Numbered from the stretch's first letter, positions 22,997-36,229 are shown. The stretch: DNA of 64,000 nucleotides from Cinnamomum chago (GCA_038049695.1 CP142453.1:14015501-14079500); one strand, 5' to 3'. A program made the numbers and translations. The notes: generated from the sequence alone by a model not told the origin.

Positions 22997-25900
22997 ATGA
23001 ATCCAATCTTCTCTAAACTCGCCACGTGTCGTATCCAATACCCCTATCCCCGCTACACAGCACTACACCGTCCCGTCCTCTCTGAAGCAAAAATGCCATT
23101 TCTCTGCCAATCAAAGCTCTTTCTCTCTTCTTTTCCTCCTCTGGATTCCATGGAAACCGTTTTCCTCAAACTCCTTCCCTTCAAAATCTCAAACACTAAC
23201 AGGACCCCTCAGATATCCCTAACCGTCCGATCAGGACCATGTAGAGTCTCATCCAGGTCGATGCCGTCCGTTTCTACGCTCACAAGACAGGAATCAGAAC
23301 TCCAATCCTCTCTCCTCTGCTGCAGGACTCCCATACCAAAACCTCCACTACTCCACCACCAGGTACGCATTTTGTGTCTCTTGCATTTGAGAGCAGGAAA
23401 TTGGATGGAGTAGCATCATCTTGATTCGCTGTTCAATTCATCTCATTTGGAGTTTGAGTTCAACAAATTTGATGCACTAATTCATCTGTATCCGCAAAAG
23501 CACTCAAAATAACTGTTGTTTTACTTTTACCATGAGCCAGAATTGACTATAATCAGAGTTGGGTCTAGTTGGAAACATATGGTTAAAATGAAAACTGAAG
23601 TAAAATTCCATGTTTTTTGTTGGTGATCAATCTTAGAGTACTGTGTATCAAAACAGAATACGTGGACTGCAAAGCCGGCTTAAATTGAGAATAACGTAGT
23701 GTCACAAATCACAGTGTAATTGATTTTGGTATGAAGTGCAACTACAAGACAGAATTTATGATTTAAGATTGATGTCATTGTCACATATAGAATAGTGCAG
23801 GGTGGGTGAAATGAAGACAAGGTTGTGGATTTGTTGAAAGCCACTTCAATTAAAGGGGTATTTTTTTATAAGATGAAAGTTAGGTACCTGCACTGTTGTA
23901 CGAAACAGAATTTTGAATAATGAAGAAACAATAACAAGCTTGGGCAATTTGGTTGAGATTGTTCACCGTAAGGGAGAAGTGTCGAGTGAAAGGATAGGAC
24001 AGGGGTGGAACTAGGGGGGCTGGGGGTGGCCACTGGCCATGGCATGCCCAGAAATATGAAAATTCCCCAGAGCTGTTATTATTATTATTATTATTATTTC
24101 ACTGGTCCCCCAAAAAGTTTGGAAAATGCCCCAGTATTAATAGGAAAAGACCCCACCCACCGGCTCACCCCCAAAAAAAAATACATTGTGGCCTCCGCAA
24201 AGCCAAATTTTCTGATTCTGCCCCTGGATAGGATTAGGAATGAGTATGTAAGAGGAAATGTATGGGTAGCTCCAATAGACGAGAAAGTCAAGGACTGCTG
24301 TTTGAGATTATTTGAGCATGTGCACAGAAGATAATAAACAACCCAAGTATGTGGTAATGAAGGTTTCAAGTTCAAGGACTATGGGTAGGAGAAGACAAAT
24401 GAATACCTTAAACAAAGCAGCGAGGAAAGACTTGATAAATTGAAGAGTTACAAATAACATGACTTTAAAGAGATTTCATAAAGCCTATCCAAATATATGG
24501 GATATGGATTTGCAATGATTAAGTTTATAACAAATGTCAAATGGTATAGGCACTTTTCAAGGTCTTCATAATGCTCAATGAAGAAGATTTTGTTCGCTGG
24601 GGAAGGAGCAAATTTGCCTGAAGGGTGGCCCGGGCTGTAGGTCAGCTGATTAGGGACATATGTGGTGTGTGTGGGTGCGCAAGTTAGAGTCCTTGTAAAA
24701 AAATTTAAAGGTTGTCGAAGGTTAGATTGTGCCACACATAGCTTCAAAAGAGATGCGAACAGATCTTGAGAGCGATGTTTTCTCAACATGGTTGTTTTTG
24801 TAACATTGTGATCTTATTAGGTAGAGTAGGTGACATTAGAAATTTGGATTTTGTAGATGTCCCCTACACTCTCCAGCCTCCACCATTTGTGGCTAACCTC
24901 GTTGGCTAGCTAAATAGATCTCAACGAACCAATTCTCAACCTCATGGTAGGGACCCTCCAAATTACTCTTTCAATGGTTTGATAACTATCATTAAGGGTG
25001 TGTAAAAATACTTAAGTGCCTTTGGTTTTTTATCATTTCTATCCATTTCATGTCTTCCCCCAGCCTCCTCCCCCCTTCTCTCCTTCATAACCACCATTCA
25101 CAGTCCATATTTTAGGTGAGCTAAGTGCTAAGGTAGTAATATTGCAAATATCATTCTGGGCGTTTAAAATAAAGGTTACATTGTTGACCTCACGGTTGAA
25201 TTCGAGGGGTCAACTAGTGAAAGTGTGTTTTGATTTATGGGTTTTGTGTTTTTTTCTCCTCCCCCTTTTGGTGGTGGTGTTGGTTTGTGGGGGTACTAAT
25301 TTTTCCCCTAATTTCAACAAACTAATATCAATAGTTTTTACTAGACCAACAATATTCAAAAGGAGGGCATCTTGTGCCTGATTGCTTGATGAAAGAGGAC
25401 TTATAGATCTTTGTCACACTGTTAGTTACAGCCATGGTGCTCTAACATCATAAAAGAAAAGAGTGCAATTTAAGAGGACAAAATGAATTGATTATCACTC
25501 AATTGACCCATTCATTAGTTGGCATATGATGGAGCTATAATCATGCTAATCTCAATGAGCATGTGATAGAAAGGTCCCACCTATCGGTGGTCAGGAAGTA
25601 AGAACGGGTGCCATACTGAGAGAGAAGTTTTCACACGGGTGGTATTAGAATTTTGAATAAATGAAAACAAGCACCGATATTTTGATTATAATTAGCTCAT
25701 TTAACAAATAACATGCATTTGCGTGGCATTGGTACAATACATCTAATATATAATAGCTTTAATCCTTAGGGTCTACTTGATTTTTTCAAAAATCACATGC
25801 CCCAACTCAAAGCTGCCGAATTTACAAATTACAACATTAAAATCCATCCTCTGCTCATTAAATGCAACCGAGTTATAGGTAGAAAGATTGAAAATGGCCA

Positions 25901-28900
25901 AAGCTGTGAACTCATGGATATCAGACAGGCCCTTGGACGAGTTTCTCTATTATTGACTTTACTTCTTGTTGTGATTTCTTGAAGCATATAATATGAAAGG
26001 GACTTCTGCTATTAAGATTGGTAATTTATCATGTTTTTTTGTTTCTAATGATGATAATTTATATTTACCATGGAGGAAGGCAGACATTCGAAGGGAAACT
26101 GAAGACAAATTCCTTGACTCTGAGACTTCAAGATGGTAATTTATCTATTCTCTATTATATGTTTTTTCATTCAGAAGCCATGTATTGTAGTGATTTTTGT
26201 TGGTATCAAACTCTGTAATTTGTTTGGCTTTTGTAGCAAATCATATATCTATTCATGTATGAGCATTTGAACTCTCTAAGCTGTATAGTAAGAATGATTG
26301 TTCCAATGAGGACATGAATACACAAATATATGTTCCAGAAAGATAAAGAAAACAATTTCAAGTTAAGCATAGTATGGGTTTTCTGTGAGACCAGATTCCG
26401 TGCATCTCCAACTATGCAAAAATTTGAAACTCATGTACTGTCTTGGCATACATGCACAACAATCTAGATTTAGTCTCTATGTTTGTTCGGCTGCACCCCA
26501 GGGCCCTCGCCAACACACTAGCCGACTCTTCAGTGGTAAGGACAATGGCTGGAGGGGAGTAAACTATGGACCTGTTGTGGATGGAGCGTATTCATGCGGA
26601 TTGGACAATTCAAACAATTTAATTTACGGAAAGCAAAATGTAGCTTCTTCTATTTTGGTGGCATGCAGTTATTAGTTTGAAACATAATCTGACTGTGGAT
26701 ACTATTTGTTTTGACCAAATACTTTATTTTCTGAGTATAAAAGAGGGCAACTTTTTGGCCAATTATTATTGCAGTGTGAATGGGCCCCCTTTTTTTTGTT
26801 TTTGTTTTTGTTTTAATATAATTGGAGTGTGGTGTCAGAATGTAGAGTGGAGATGACTCGAGTCAATTATCTAGTCCATCAGCAAACTTTTTGATACTCT
26901 GATACTTTATTTCGGTAATATGCTTCCAAAATAGAAAAATGGTTTTCTGTGCTTTCTCAAACACTAAATTGATGCTATTCTCAGAGTGCAAGCTGCCCAA
27001 CCCCGAAAGACTACTCCACAAAGTGAGGAAAGAAAAGTGAAATAGGGAAACATGAATATCTACAAGCCCCTATGTCTGTAAATTGTTGGACCTTGCATTG
27101 TGTTTTGTGCCTCTACCTGGAGATATTAAGCCGTACACCTTACCCACAAATTTAAAAATGAATAAATGGGATTACATGCTAGAGGGATTACATTATTCTC
27201 ACTACCTGTGGTGTGCATTGTATCCTGTCTTGAGTTCATGTTATGTGGCACTTGCTTGATACCTGATGCATGCATTGTTTCCTGCCTTGAATTGGTAGAG
27301 CATGCTGGTATTGTAGAAGTAATCCAGACTGGGGAACCCTGACCATCCGATGCATTGTATCCTGCCTTGTAGCTTACCTGAACAATGAGAAAAAAAAAAA
27401 AAGAAGGAAAAAAAGAAACATGATAAGATGGATTTTGTCATCCTCAGTGCCTGTGGTATCCATCATATCCTACCTTGAGTCTTTTCATGTTATGTGGCAC
27501 TCCATACCTGATGCTATGCATTGTATCCTGCCATAAGTTAGTAGAGCATAATGATATTGTAGATTATCATGAATGGGTAATCCTAACCACCACCATCATC
27601 ATCAAAGCCTTGTCCCAACTGTGTTGTGGTTAACTACACTAATTCTATTTCTCCATTCCAATCTATCTTGAGCCAAATCCTTAGATAAGTTACTCTTCTT
27701 CAGATCTTGTTTTACTATCTCCATCCACGTCCTCTTTGGCTTACCCTTTCTCCTTGATGGGCCATCAACCTTTATAGTCAAACTTTTCCTTACAGGCGGC
27801 ATTGCCGGCCTACGTTGGACATGCCAATGGGAAATCCTAACCATTTGAAGTTTTTTTTTATGTTGAATGTGGACCGTTTCTGTGTAAGTCATGCCGTAAA
27901 CTGAAGGCTTAAGTTGTTTTGATTAGGATGTTTTGGTGCACGGGCAAACCATAGCGAGACCCCTGGGTTGTTTGTGTAGATACCAAAACAATGGGTCTGC
28001 TGTCTACATAAACAAACACTGAGATACTACTATGCATATTCTTGGGGTGACGATTGCATAATTTCTCACCATGCTTTGTAGTTCTAGACCTCTGTATCCC
28101 ATTTTTCATACTTGTTATCCTGACCCATTTGTTTTCTTGTCATGCATGTTTTGTGCATTGCAATAAAAGTAATATGTCATTGGATCCCACCACCCTTTTG
28201 CAGAATTTATGTTTAGTTTACCAAGCTATGAAGATGGTGACAATGCTGCGAAGCTAGCTTTGCAGATATGTGCTTGCTCATTTGGTGTAATGGCATGGTT
28301 GATTCCTGCGGAAGTAGCCCATTCAAGTGAAGAATTGAGAGGGGACATGATCTATGAGATTGGTGAACTGTTTGAATTGGGAATTCAGCTATCTTATCTC
28401 CTCATATTATTAGGATTGCTTGGAGTTGGTACCTTCTTTGTCATTCGTCAAGTCCTTGTTCGTAGAGAGCTTGACCTTTCTGCTAAAGAATTGCAGGTAT
28501 GCACCCATGTTCCTTCCTTCAAAATTTAAGTATGAATGCTTGCTTGCTTATTTATTTATATTGGGACCAAAAATTCCCTTTTTCTTAATAAATCCCCAAA
28601 CAACGGTAACTTATATACAATGACCATCATGTGGCAAGAGATGTGGGAAAAAGATTTTAAACATATGCTTTGTCTTGAGACCTCTTACAAGGGGTTTTCA
28701 ACTTCCATCAAAATGAGGGTGAATATTATTTGTCAGAGGTGGGGAATAGACCATGGTTTGGGCGGGGTAATGGATCCCATTTGAGGGAGAATATTTGGGG
28801 ATTGGACACATCTAGGATTGACTTAGTGAAAGACTAAAGCAGTTATTATTTTTGGATTTCAATTTGAAAATACAAAGGGATGGAAGGACCATCTAAGTCA

Positions 28901-31900
28901 TTTTGCATCTTCACTTAAAACCATTTGTATTGGCGTCAGGGTAATTTAACAACAAGTACCCATTTGAAAGTTGCCTAAAACACTTAAGACTTTTTTATAC
29001 TATCAATTGATTAAGCCCTTCTCTGTAGTAGGCCTAAACTTGGGGACTATTTTGAAACAACTCCTTTATGAATAAGGTACTTCATAGTTCATACTGTTTT
29101 TAGAAAACATCCACTTGGTATATGGTCTTTATTTTGGTTATGAGATACACAAGGCCCCACAGTCAGGAGTTTAAAAAGACCTGATAACTGATCAATGGTC
29201 AGTCAACTTGATTCAACAAAAACATGCTTAGGACAAGATTCTGTCAAAAATATTATTGATTCAATCAACTCCAATAATCTACCAAAATCCAATCATGTTT
29301 TTACTCAAGAAGAAAAACGATTTCTGTAAATTTTCTTAAAACTTGAGATGGGCATTTCTACTGTTCGGGCAGTTTGCTTTCCCTAGATATTCCTTGAATA
29401 GTTTCAAATTCCCACTTCTCATGTATTTCTATTTTGCAACTTGAATTTCTCTATTTATAGTACTTTTATTTCTAAGTGGTTATTACATTCCAGGTTTATT
29501 TCACAAGTCTTTATTAAAACACCACCAAGTTTCAAGCCATCTCAACTTAGTGGACTTCAGAGTAGAATTTTAAAATCTATGCAAGATATACTTGTCTGAA
29601 GTCTTAGCCCATTCACTTATGACCCAACAATCACATTGATTAGAAAATTCATCATCATCATCAAAGCCTTGGTCTCGAGTCCAGTGGCGAACCCATGATT
29701 TTGTTTGAGGGGGGCGGACCCAAACAGGTAGTTTGGTTTTGGGGGCAAACCCAGTATTTTAATGTGGGTTTTGGGGGCGGACCTAGAATTTTCATGTGGA
29801 TTTGGGAAGTGGACCCAAAGTTTTCGTATGGGTTTTCGAAGCGGTCCCAGGCCTGGTGGGGACGACTGCCCCGGATAGCATGTATGCAGGTCCACCAGTG
29901 GTCCTAGCTATGTAGGGTCGGCTCCATTGATTAGACAGTTCTAGCCCTTTAATTGGTGGATTTCTTAGGGAAAAATAACAGTACAGCTAATATGACCAAT
30001 TTTCATGTAGACACTTAATGGAAGTAAGAATATATGTATTTTTTCTTAATGGTGTTTGACTAACTTTTTCTTAAACATCCATTTTCATTCAAGAAAATAT
30101 TTCCAATTAAATGGTTAGGATTATTGGACAAGTCTGTATATTTATTTAAGTGTGTAGACCATCCACGGTAGAGATTGCTCTGCGATTGGTTCAGATCTTA
30201 GCATGTTCCATGGGAATGGACTGATTGGTTAAGAAAGAAAAAGAAAGCGCCCAACACTTTGATCTAATCCTTACTCTTTGTTGGGGCATAGTAGGCAATT
30301 TGGTGTCAAGTGGTGTGGATGTGTTATTTTCCATTTCATGTTTTTAGGTTATATAATCTGCACCTGCCAGATCCTTTTGTTCTCTGTTCTTGTTTGATTA
30401 ATGCATAAACTATGAATCCTGCTTATATTGTTTTGTCCTAGTTGTTCAGGAGCAAGTTCGGAGTGGTGATGCGAGTTCCACTGGATATTTTGAACTCGGT
30501 GCAGTAATGTTGAGGAGGAAGTTCTACCCAGCTGCTATCAAATACTTGCAGCAGGCAATTGAGAAATGGGATGGTGATGATCAGGATCTTGCACAGGTAT
30601 TTTAGTGGCCTGCTTTATCAATTCTGCCCCCTCTTTTCCTCTTTTCTTTTCTTGTTTTAGGTCCTGACTTGTAAAAACTTGTGTTGGGCTTGTTGTGGGG
30701 CACTTGGATGCATGTGAGACTTGTCACGCTCTCGTAAAACAGAACTCCTCACAAACTCTCTTGTTGTTTTAGTGGAGTCGGCATCATCATCATCATCATC
30801 AAAGTCTTGTTCCAACAATGTTGGGGTCCATATAAGTTCTATTTCTCCATTCTAGTCTATCCCGGGCCAAATCCTTGGATAGGTTGCACTTCTTCAGACC
30901 TATCATTGCTACTTCCATCATGTCCTCTTCAGCCTACCCCTTTCATTGGGAGGCCGATCAACCTTCATATAAAGCCTTTTTCTCACCGGTGTCGTTGCCC
31001 GCTTATGTTGGACATGTCCAAAGTCCAAACCATCTCAAATGGGTCTCTCTTAAACTATCACCAATTAATGATAACCCTAAATGCTCCAGGATGCGCTCAT
31101 TTCTGATTCTACCTATCCTAGTTTTACTACACGTCCATCTCAACATTCTCAAAGTAGTACTCTTCGGCCTACATGCTGTTTTAGAGTATAATATATTGCT
31201 TCCCTTGGTCAAAATCTCACAAAATATCCACTTGTGTGCTCAAGGAAAAGGAGAATATTCCTTTCCTTGTCTACAATAATCAACCATCATTTTGAGATTT
31301 ATGGTTAGTGGTGTGTATTTAATGATTATGATGCTGAATTTTAGTTTCCATTGAAGAAAAAACTATATATTCTTAGTTACTACATTGTAAATGTGTGAGA
31401 TTCATGTGGTTCATCAGGCAGGAGCCACTGTGAACATTCCTGTTCAAAAAATGTTTGGTACGTGATAAACCTAGTTACTACATTGTAACCATGTATTTTG
31501 AATGTTGGCCAGTGACCTCTTTTTCAACCTTCTATTGTTTTCATACACGAGTTCGACTAGAGCAGCACATTAGCCATTTTTTTGGGGGCCAAAAGATCTA
31601 ATATGGTAGAGTCATGAACACTGTTGATGAGCACGATACAATGGTCTTTAACGTTCTGATTTTCACTATTCTGGCGGTTTTTGCATATGAGATTATTCTA
31701 AGATACTTTGTTTGAATAATTTAGTCAAATGAGGGGTTTGCCGAGCACCCCCTGTAACTCTCAGGATATCATCTAAGTTTGAGAGACATGAAACAAGGTC
31801 CAAATGAATCGTGAGTATTGTACAAATATAAACTATGGGCCTGTTTGTTTACATAGAATACATAGGAACTGAATACATAGAAGTACATTGTTAGATCAGC

Positions 31901-32865
31901 TCCATTGTTAAGATAAGTAAGGAGGTGAGGGATGAAAGATATGAAGTAAGGGGTGAAGGATATAAGGTACTGATGTAGGTAGGACCTTGACTTTCTTAGC
32001 ATTTGAATTACTAGAGTGATGTCTGGGTATTCATTTCCCATCTTCCCTTGATTTTATTTCCATAAAAGAAAAGGTTATTTGATGCTCATGTTTGGTTATT
32101 CTCCTTTGTCTTCATTTTTAACCACTTGGGGCATGAATTCGTATGTATTATACGAAAAAAAACGGCCCCTATGGGTTTGGTGACCATAGTAGTTTTCGTG
32201 ATCGTATGGGTGTTTGAATACGGGCCTCATTCCTTGGGGCACCGAAACTCTCCTTGTTATGTTTCTTATTTAGCTTTATCTAAATTTCAACTTTCCTGGA
32301 ACCAAAAAAAGGCCCTATGGGTATGGACTTTGGGTTGAAGAACTCTAGGATTTTGGTCCAAAGAGATGGAGAAAGTTAAAAGTGCTAAAGATAGATAACA
32401 CAAGCAACCAATGTGATGGAGTTAATTTCTATTGCATTAACTGATTTCTAGTTCTCGAAAGGGGAAAATGGAAAAAGACCTCTGAATACATTTTTAGTCT
32501 AGTAATATCTTTTGATTCCATATTTTCCATCACCATCTGCGAATTGGTTTAATTTCCCCTTTCTTGTCAAAATGGTTAATCAGGTCTATAATGCACTTGG
32601 TGTCAGCTATGTCCGTGATGGGAAACTTGACAAGGGAATTACACAGTTTGAGAGAGCTGTGAAGCTTCAGCCAGGATATGTTACTGCATGGAACAACCTC
32701 GGCGATGCCTATGAGAAGAAGAAAGATCTAAGAGCTGCTCTGAAGGCGTTCGAGGAAGTTCTTCTTTTCGATCCAAACAATAAGGTGGCTCGGCCCCGGC
32801 GTGATGCCTTGAAGGAACGTGTCCAATTGTACAAGGGAGTATCATTAAAATCAGAGGAGAGGTAA
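22997..32865 (+). CDS. PYG7: Chloroplast TPR protein, PYG7/Ycf37-like, photosystem I assembly
   Basis: Thylakoid TPR protein; in Arabidopsis PYG7 is needed to accumulate photosystem I. Five exons: 22997-23362 (start uncertain), 26373-26667, 28204-28496, 30450-30596, 32584-32865 (stop TAA). Exons 3-5 are secure: clean GT-AG sites and matching phases. Exon 1 is serine-rich, basic and poor in acids, as in a transit peptide; candidate in-frame starts are 22997, 23093 and 23150. Exon 3 has a membrane segment ([19 protein letters not shown]) followed by [17 protein letters not shown]. Exons 4-5 hold about three TPR units (start [42 protein letters not shown]) and end LKSEER. The model gives about 409-460 aa, longer than the Arabidopsis protein (about 300), so the exon 1-2 junction or the start may be wrong; exon 2 ends at a weak donor (A then GTTATT). 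The family call rests on exons 3-5. Confidence 0.9.
23880..24440 (+). mobile_element. RTE-like LINE fragment in PYG7 intron 1, split by a hAT MITE
   Basis: When the 24000-24225 insert and one target copy are ignored, the plus strand reads through [10 protein letters not shown], then [10 protein letters not shown], then [10 protein letters not shown], matching the standard LINE C-terminal segment (DRIRNEYIRG, LGVAPI, LRWFGHVQRR). Decayed and truncated on both sides. Confidence 0.75.
24000..24225. mobile_element. hAT-type MITE with perfect 8-bp target duplication
   Basis: The 226-bp insert has ends CAGGGGTGGAACTAGG and, reverse-complemented, AGGGGCAGAATCAG, as expected for hAT termini. GGATAGGA is repeated exactly at 23992-23999 and 24226-24233. 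The inside holds an (ATT)n microsatellite at about 24077-24099 and no coding sequence. It sits inside the LINE fragment, so it is the younger insertion. Confidence 0.85.
27595..27900 (-). mobile_element. RTE-like LINE 3' end in PYG7 intron 2
   Basis: Minus-strand reading gives [47 protein letters not shown] and NTVGTRL, then a short GAT-type triplet tail (CATCATCATCA on plus, near 27592-27603). This is the usual C-terminus of a plant LINE with a triplet rather than poly(A) tail. Antisense to the host gene; 5'-truncated. Confidence 0.85.
29640..29890. repeat. LINE-type triplet tail followed by a minisatellite of about 32 bp
   Basis: A short CATCATCATCATCAAAGCCTT at 29650-29671 matches the end signature of the nearby LINEs but has no LINE coding part. 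From about 29685 to 29850 there are four to five diverged units of roughly 32 bp, each with GGGGGCGGACCCA-like start and GTTTTCATGTGGGTTT-like end. It lies in PYG7 intron 3. Confidence 0.65.
30777..31240 (-). mobile_element. RTE-like LINE 3' end in PYG7 intron 4
   Basis: Minus-strand reading gives [37 protein letters not shown], then [18 protein letters not shown] and NIVGTRL, ending in (GAT)n (plus-strand CATCATCATCATCATCA at 30783-30800). Same family as the copy at 27.6 kb, with shifts and stops. Antisense to the host gene. Confidence 0.85.
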
Positions 32866-34222
32866 TTTTTGTTATAAATTTGCTAACGATGATCTAATTT
32901 TGACTTCGCCCGCAGTTCCTTCAATCTTCATCCCAAGTTAAAACTCCAGCTCAAATTTCAGTTTGAGGTATTTTATGATGCTTGATTGAGCGAAAAGACA
33001 TTTTAGTTCAATAAGCAAGATATAGGTGGAGCCCAACTTCTATAATTTAAGCCATTCATCTGATGGGCTCAACTTCTATAATTTAAGCCATTCATCTGAT
33101 GGGCCTAACCTTGGATGGGCCACCACCTCTCCTATTGGATGGTTTTGGCCATTATATAGATGCCATGCAGATGGACATTGGTGGGTAATGGTCTATAACT
33201 TGTTAACTTGGACTGTTGGCCTCATCTGACTGCAAACAGGCAGAGTGTTCTCATCAACGACATGGCTCCAGGCAGTGTGGCTGACAGGTTGGGCCCATCA
33301 GTTCCACAAGTATTGGTTATTTTGAACATATCAAGATATTTACCTAAAACAGTATTTCCCAATTAATAATTTCAAAATATCGTCAAAATAAAAAATAGTG
33401 CAAAAGCATCATACTAGTATCAGAATAAAAATGGGTAGATCATAAAAATCTATAGAAAAATCGCATTAATAACAGGAACTTATATATTTTGTTTATATTT
33501 ATTTATCTATTCCAAACATTAATTTGTTTCCAATGATGTCTTCGCTAATATCCCCAACAAAACACCAACTTAAAAAATATCTAAGCCTTTTTTTTTTGAG
33601 AAAGATATTTGTGACAGTGGCCCACATGTAGATTCCATAAGATGGACCGAATGGTATGACTGGAAAATGTGTATTTCCTTGAAGATGAGTTAGAAGGTAA
33701 TGTGCAGTTGACTGCAGACTGGGCTCAATCAAGTTGTGGGTTGAACCATTGAGGTTTTTTGTTTATTTTCAGGAATAATTCGGTTTCACTTTCCAAGCAG
33801 AGCTAAGCCCCCCCTTTTTTCACCTTTTGGGGTGGTTTAAATGAGGAGTATGATGAGCATGCTTTTTTCCAGGAGTTTATCCTCACTATGGAAGTGAAAA
33901 TACCTTGTTCTCCAATAAATCAGTCTTTTCAAGACACAACTGATATTTCTCCCCCTAGTGGAGAATCCTTGTTATTCTCTCATCCAAACATCCAGGGGTG
34001 TAAGCCCATATAGAAATAGGAAAGTACTGAGAATATTCAACCTTTTTGGCCTTTTAGAATACGTTAGACATAAATAATGTGTAAAAATAGTAGTATAATT
34101 CTATTGTTTTTCATGTGTGTCTAATGTTTGGGACCATGTTCATAGAAAGGTGACGGCAAGTACTCTTAAACCTGTACTTACGAAGCCATTATTTTAACGA
34201 AAACTCTACTAACGAAAACTCT
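32866..34222. other. 3' flank of the PYG7-like gene
   Basis: Contains the likely 3' UTR. A 37-bp exact tandem repeat with CAACTTCTATAATTTAAGCC lies at about 33033-33104. No further gene recognised. Confidence 0.5.
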
Positions 34223-34320
34223 ACTTGGACCGACCTGGGGACCGACTCAGGACCTTGGATTCCCAGGCTCCTGGGAATCCAAGGGTCCTCCCTGGGGTCG
34301 GTCCCCAGGTCGGTCCAAGT
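34223..34320. repeat. 98-bp near-perfect palindrome (foldback)
   Basis: Left arm ACTTGGACCGACCTGGGGAC continues to GGATTCCCAGG; after a 2-nt centre, CCTGGGAATCC begins the complementary right arm ending GGTCGGTCCAAGT. Only a few mismatches over 48-bp arms, and GC-rich against AT-rich flanks. RNA from either strand would fold into one long hairpin. It lacks an obvious target duplication; it could be a MITE or an inverted duplication. Confidence 0.9.
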
Positions 34321-36229
34321 ATCCCTGCTGTTATTTTAAACCATGGTCGGGATCTAAGAGTGCGGGGGGTCCAAAGCGCCTATACAACATAAGCAAGTGC
34401 TTGTGAGTTTATAAACAATTAAATAACGGACAAGAATATATCTTAGCCATATATTTAAGTAAAAAAAAATGGACAAAAAATTTAATTTTATAATTTGATC
34501 ACATAAAATAGACAATAAGTAATTAGTCAGAAGAAGTCTTTGTTCAAAAGATAAATATCAAGCTTAGATAAAAAGAAAATGCATAAAAAAGTAAGCAATA
34601 AATTCAAATTACAAAATTTGAGGAGTGTTTTTAGGCTGTGGACATGTGACTACTGGGTTACCGGCACAAAAATTAAAAACTACATGACTACTGGGTTATC
34701 TGCACAAAAATCCAAAACTACTTTACCTGTATCACCTCAGTCTGAGAGTTGGTGCATGCTGGCCCACAGCTTGCGGTCCAGATTTAACCTGGTACAAAGT
34801 GGATTGAAATTTCGGGGATTTCCCTGTACACAATTTCCCCAGATGGGAGGATCCTGCCCTTACAAATTATGAAAAGAGAAAGCAAGTGATATATATATAT
34901 ATATATATATATATGAGTGATGATGTTATAAAAAGATATTTCTAACCTTATACGAGAGATAGGGGTGATGACAGTGATGATCCATCTAATTGGATCACAC
35001 AGATACCCCTATTGAATTTCACATGACCCGGGTTTGGATAAATCCAAATAGATTGGACTGTTGCATGGACTGCAAACTCCATTTGAATAGAGTGAACTTG
35101 TGGGCCCTGAATGGTAAGATTAGGTTAGGATAATCTCAATGTGATGATTTTTTATGCAGGGGAGGTGCCGATTTTTTTTGTTTGTTTATGTTTGGGAGTA
35201 GTAGTGCCTAGTTTTTTTTTATAATTTATGACTTTGACTTTGACTTGTATCTGTTTCCCCATAATGCATACGCATTCTCAGAAGAAAAAAAAAATTAAAT
35301 ATATAACAAGAAAGGTGCCCGTGTGACCGTGTCCGCGGACCCTAGTTCCCGCCATTGGATCAGGTGGGTCCACTTCAATTTTTTTTTGATATCCCAGCTT
35401 AGGAGGGTCTGGGCCTAGCCCTCTGGTGAGGTAGCACGGTTTTGGGTGGGGAGGTCCGGCTTCAAACCCGAGACTGACAGGTAAAAATTGGGCTATACTT
35501 GGGTCCACTTCATTTGATAACTAAGACATAGCGAGGCAATATAGTGTCCACCTTCTCCGCTGGAGGTAGCGTGGCCATAAGCATGTCCCACTTTTTCTAG
35601 CTAATCCCCAACAAGACCTGCCCCTTCATTATTTATCACCCTACAACTTACCCAGTAGGAGCGGGCCACTTCGATTCAAGTACAGATCGAATCACATGAT
35701 CATTGGGCACACTTATTTTAAGTGGGTTTGACTAGATAATGAGGGGTTTATCTTTACTTAGAACCTTCTCAATGCAAGACATGCTGATGAATCAATAATG
35801 TACAGCATTATAGGATTCAAGGTCTTTTCCTGCCTGCGCATGTGCTCCTAATCCCAATAAAACAACATTTCAACAGAACACTTTATTTTATTACACTTTC
35901 TGAGTTATATTGAAAACGATACATTACTCCACTCACATAGTCTACATGCTCTCTTACTTTTCCACGTCCTTGCTTAAAAATCAAGACATACTCTATTTTT
36001 ACACATACAATACATACTCCACTCTCTCATTTTCACATATTCTACATGCTCCCCTCTTTTACCTTTTCCACTTCCTTGCTTAAATATCAATCAACGCATT
36101 CATTCACTCTCTCAATATCTCACTTCAAAAAAAAAAATATCCCCCAATGCCACGTGCTTACAAAATTGCCACTACCAGTATCCAAAAAAAAATCGCGATT
36201 TTTAGAACTTAGATATGATGATATGACCA
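34321..36229. other. Intergenic between PYG7-like and CRF genes
   Basis: A (TA)n microsatellite is at about 34889-34914. A minus-strand SINE-like end is at about 35380-35490 (B-box-like GGTTTGAAGCC followed by a body and an A-run), low confidence. Two imperfect copies of a pyrimidine-rich block containing TCTACATGCTC and CCTTGCTTAAA lie at about 35930-35990 and 36015-36090, just past the CRF stop codon. Confidence 0.5.

Noticed and set aside
27602..27892. Independent basic protein gene
   Set aside because: It is the C-terminus of a LINE, antisense in an intron, repeated at 30.8 kb.
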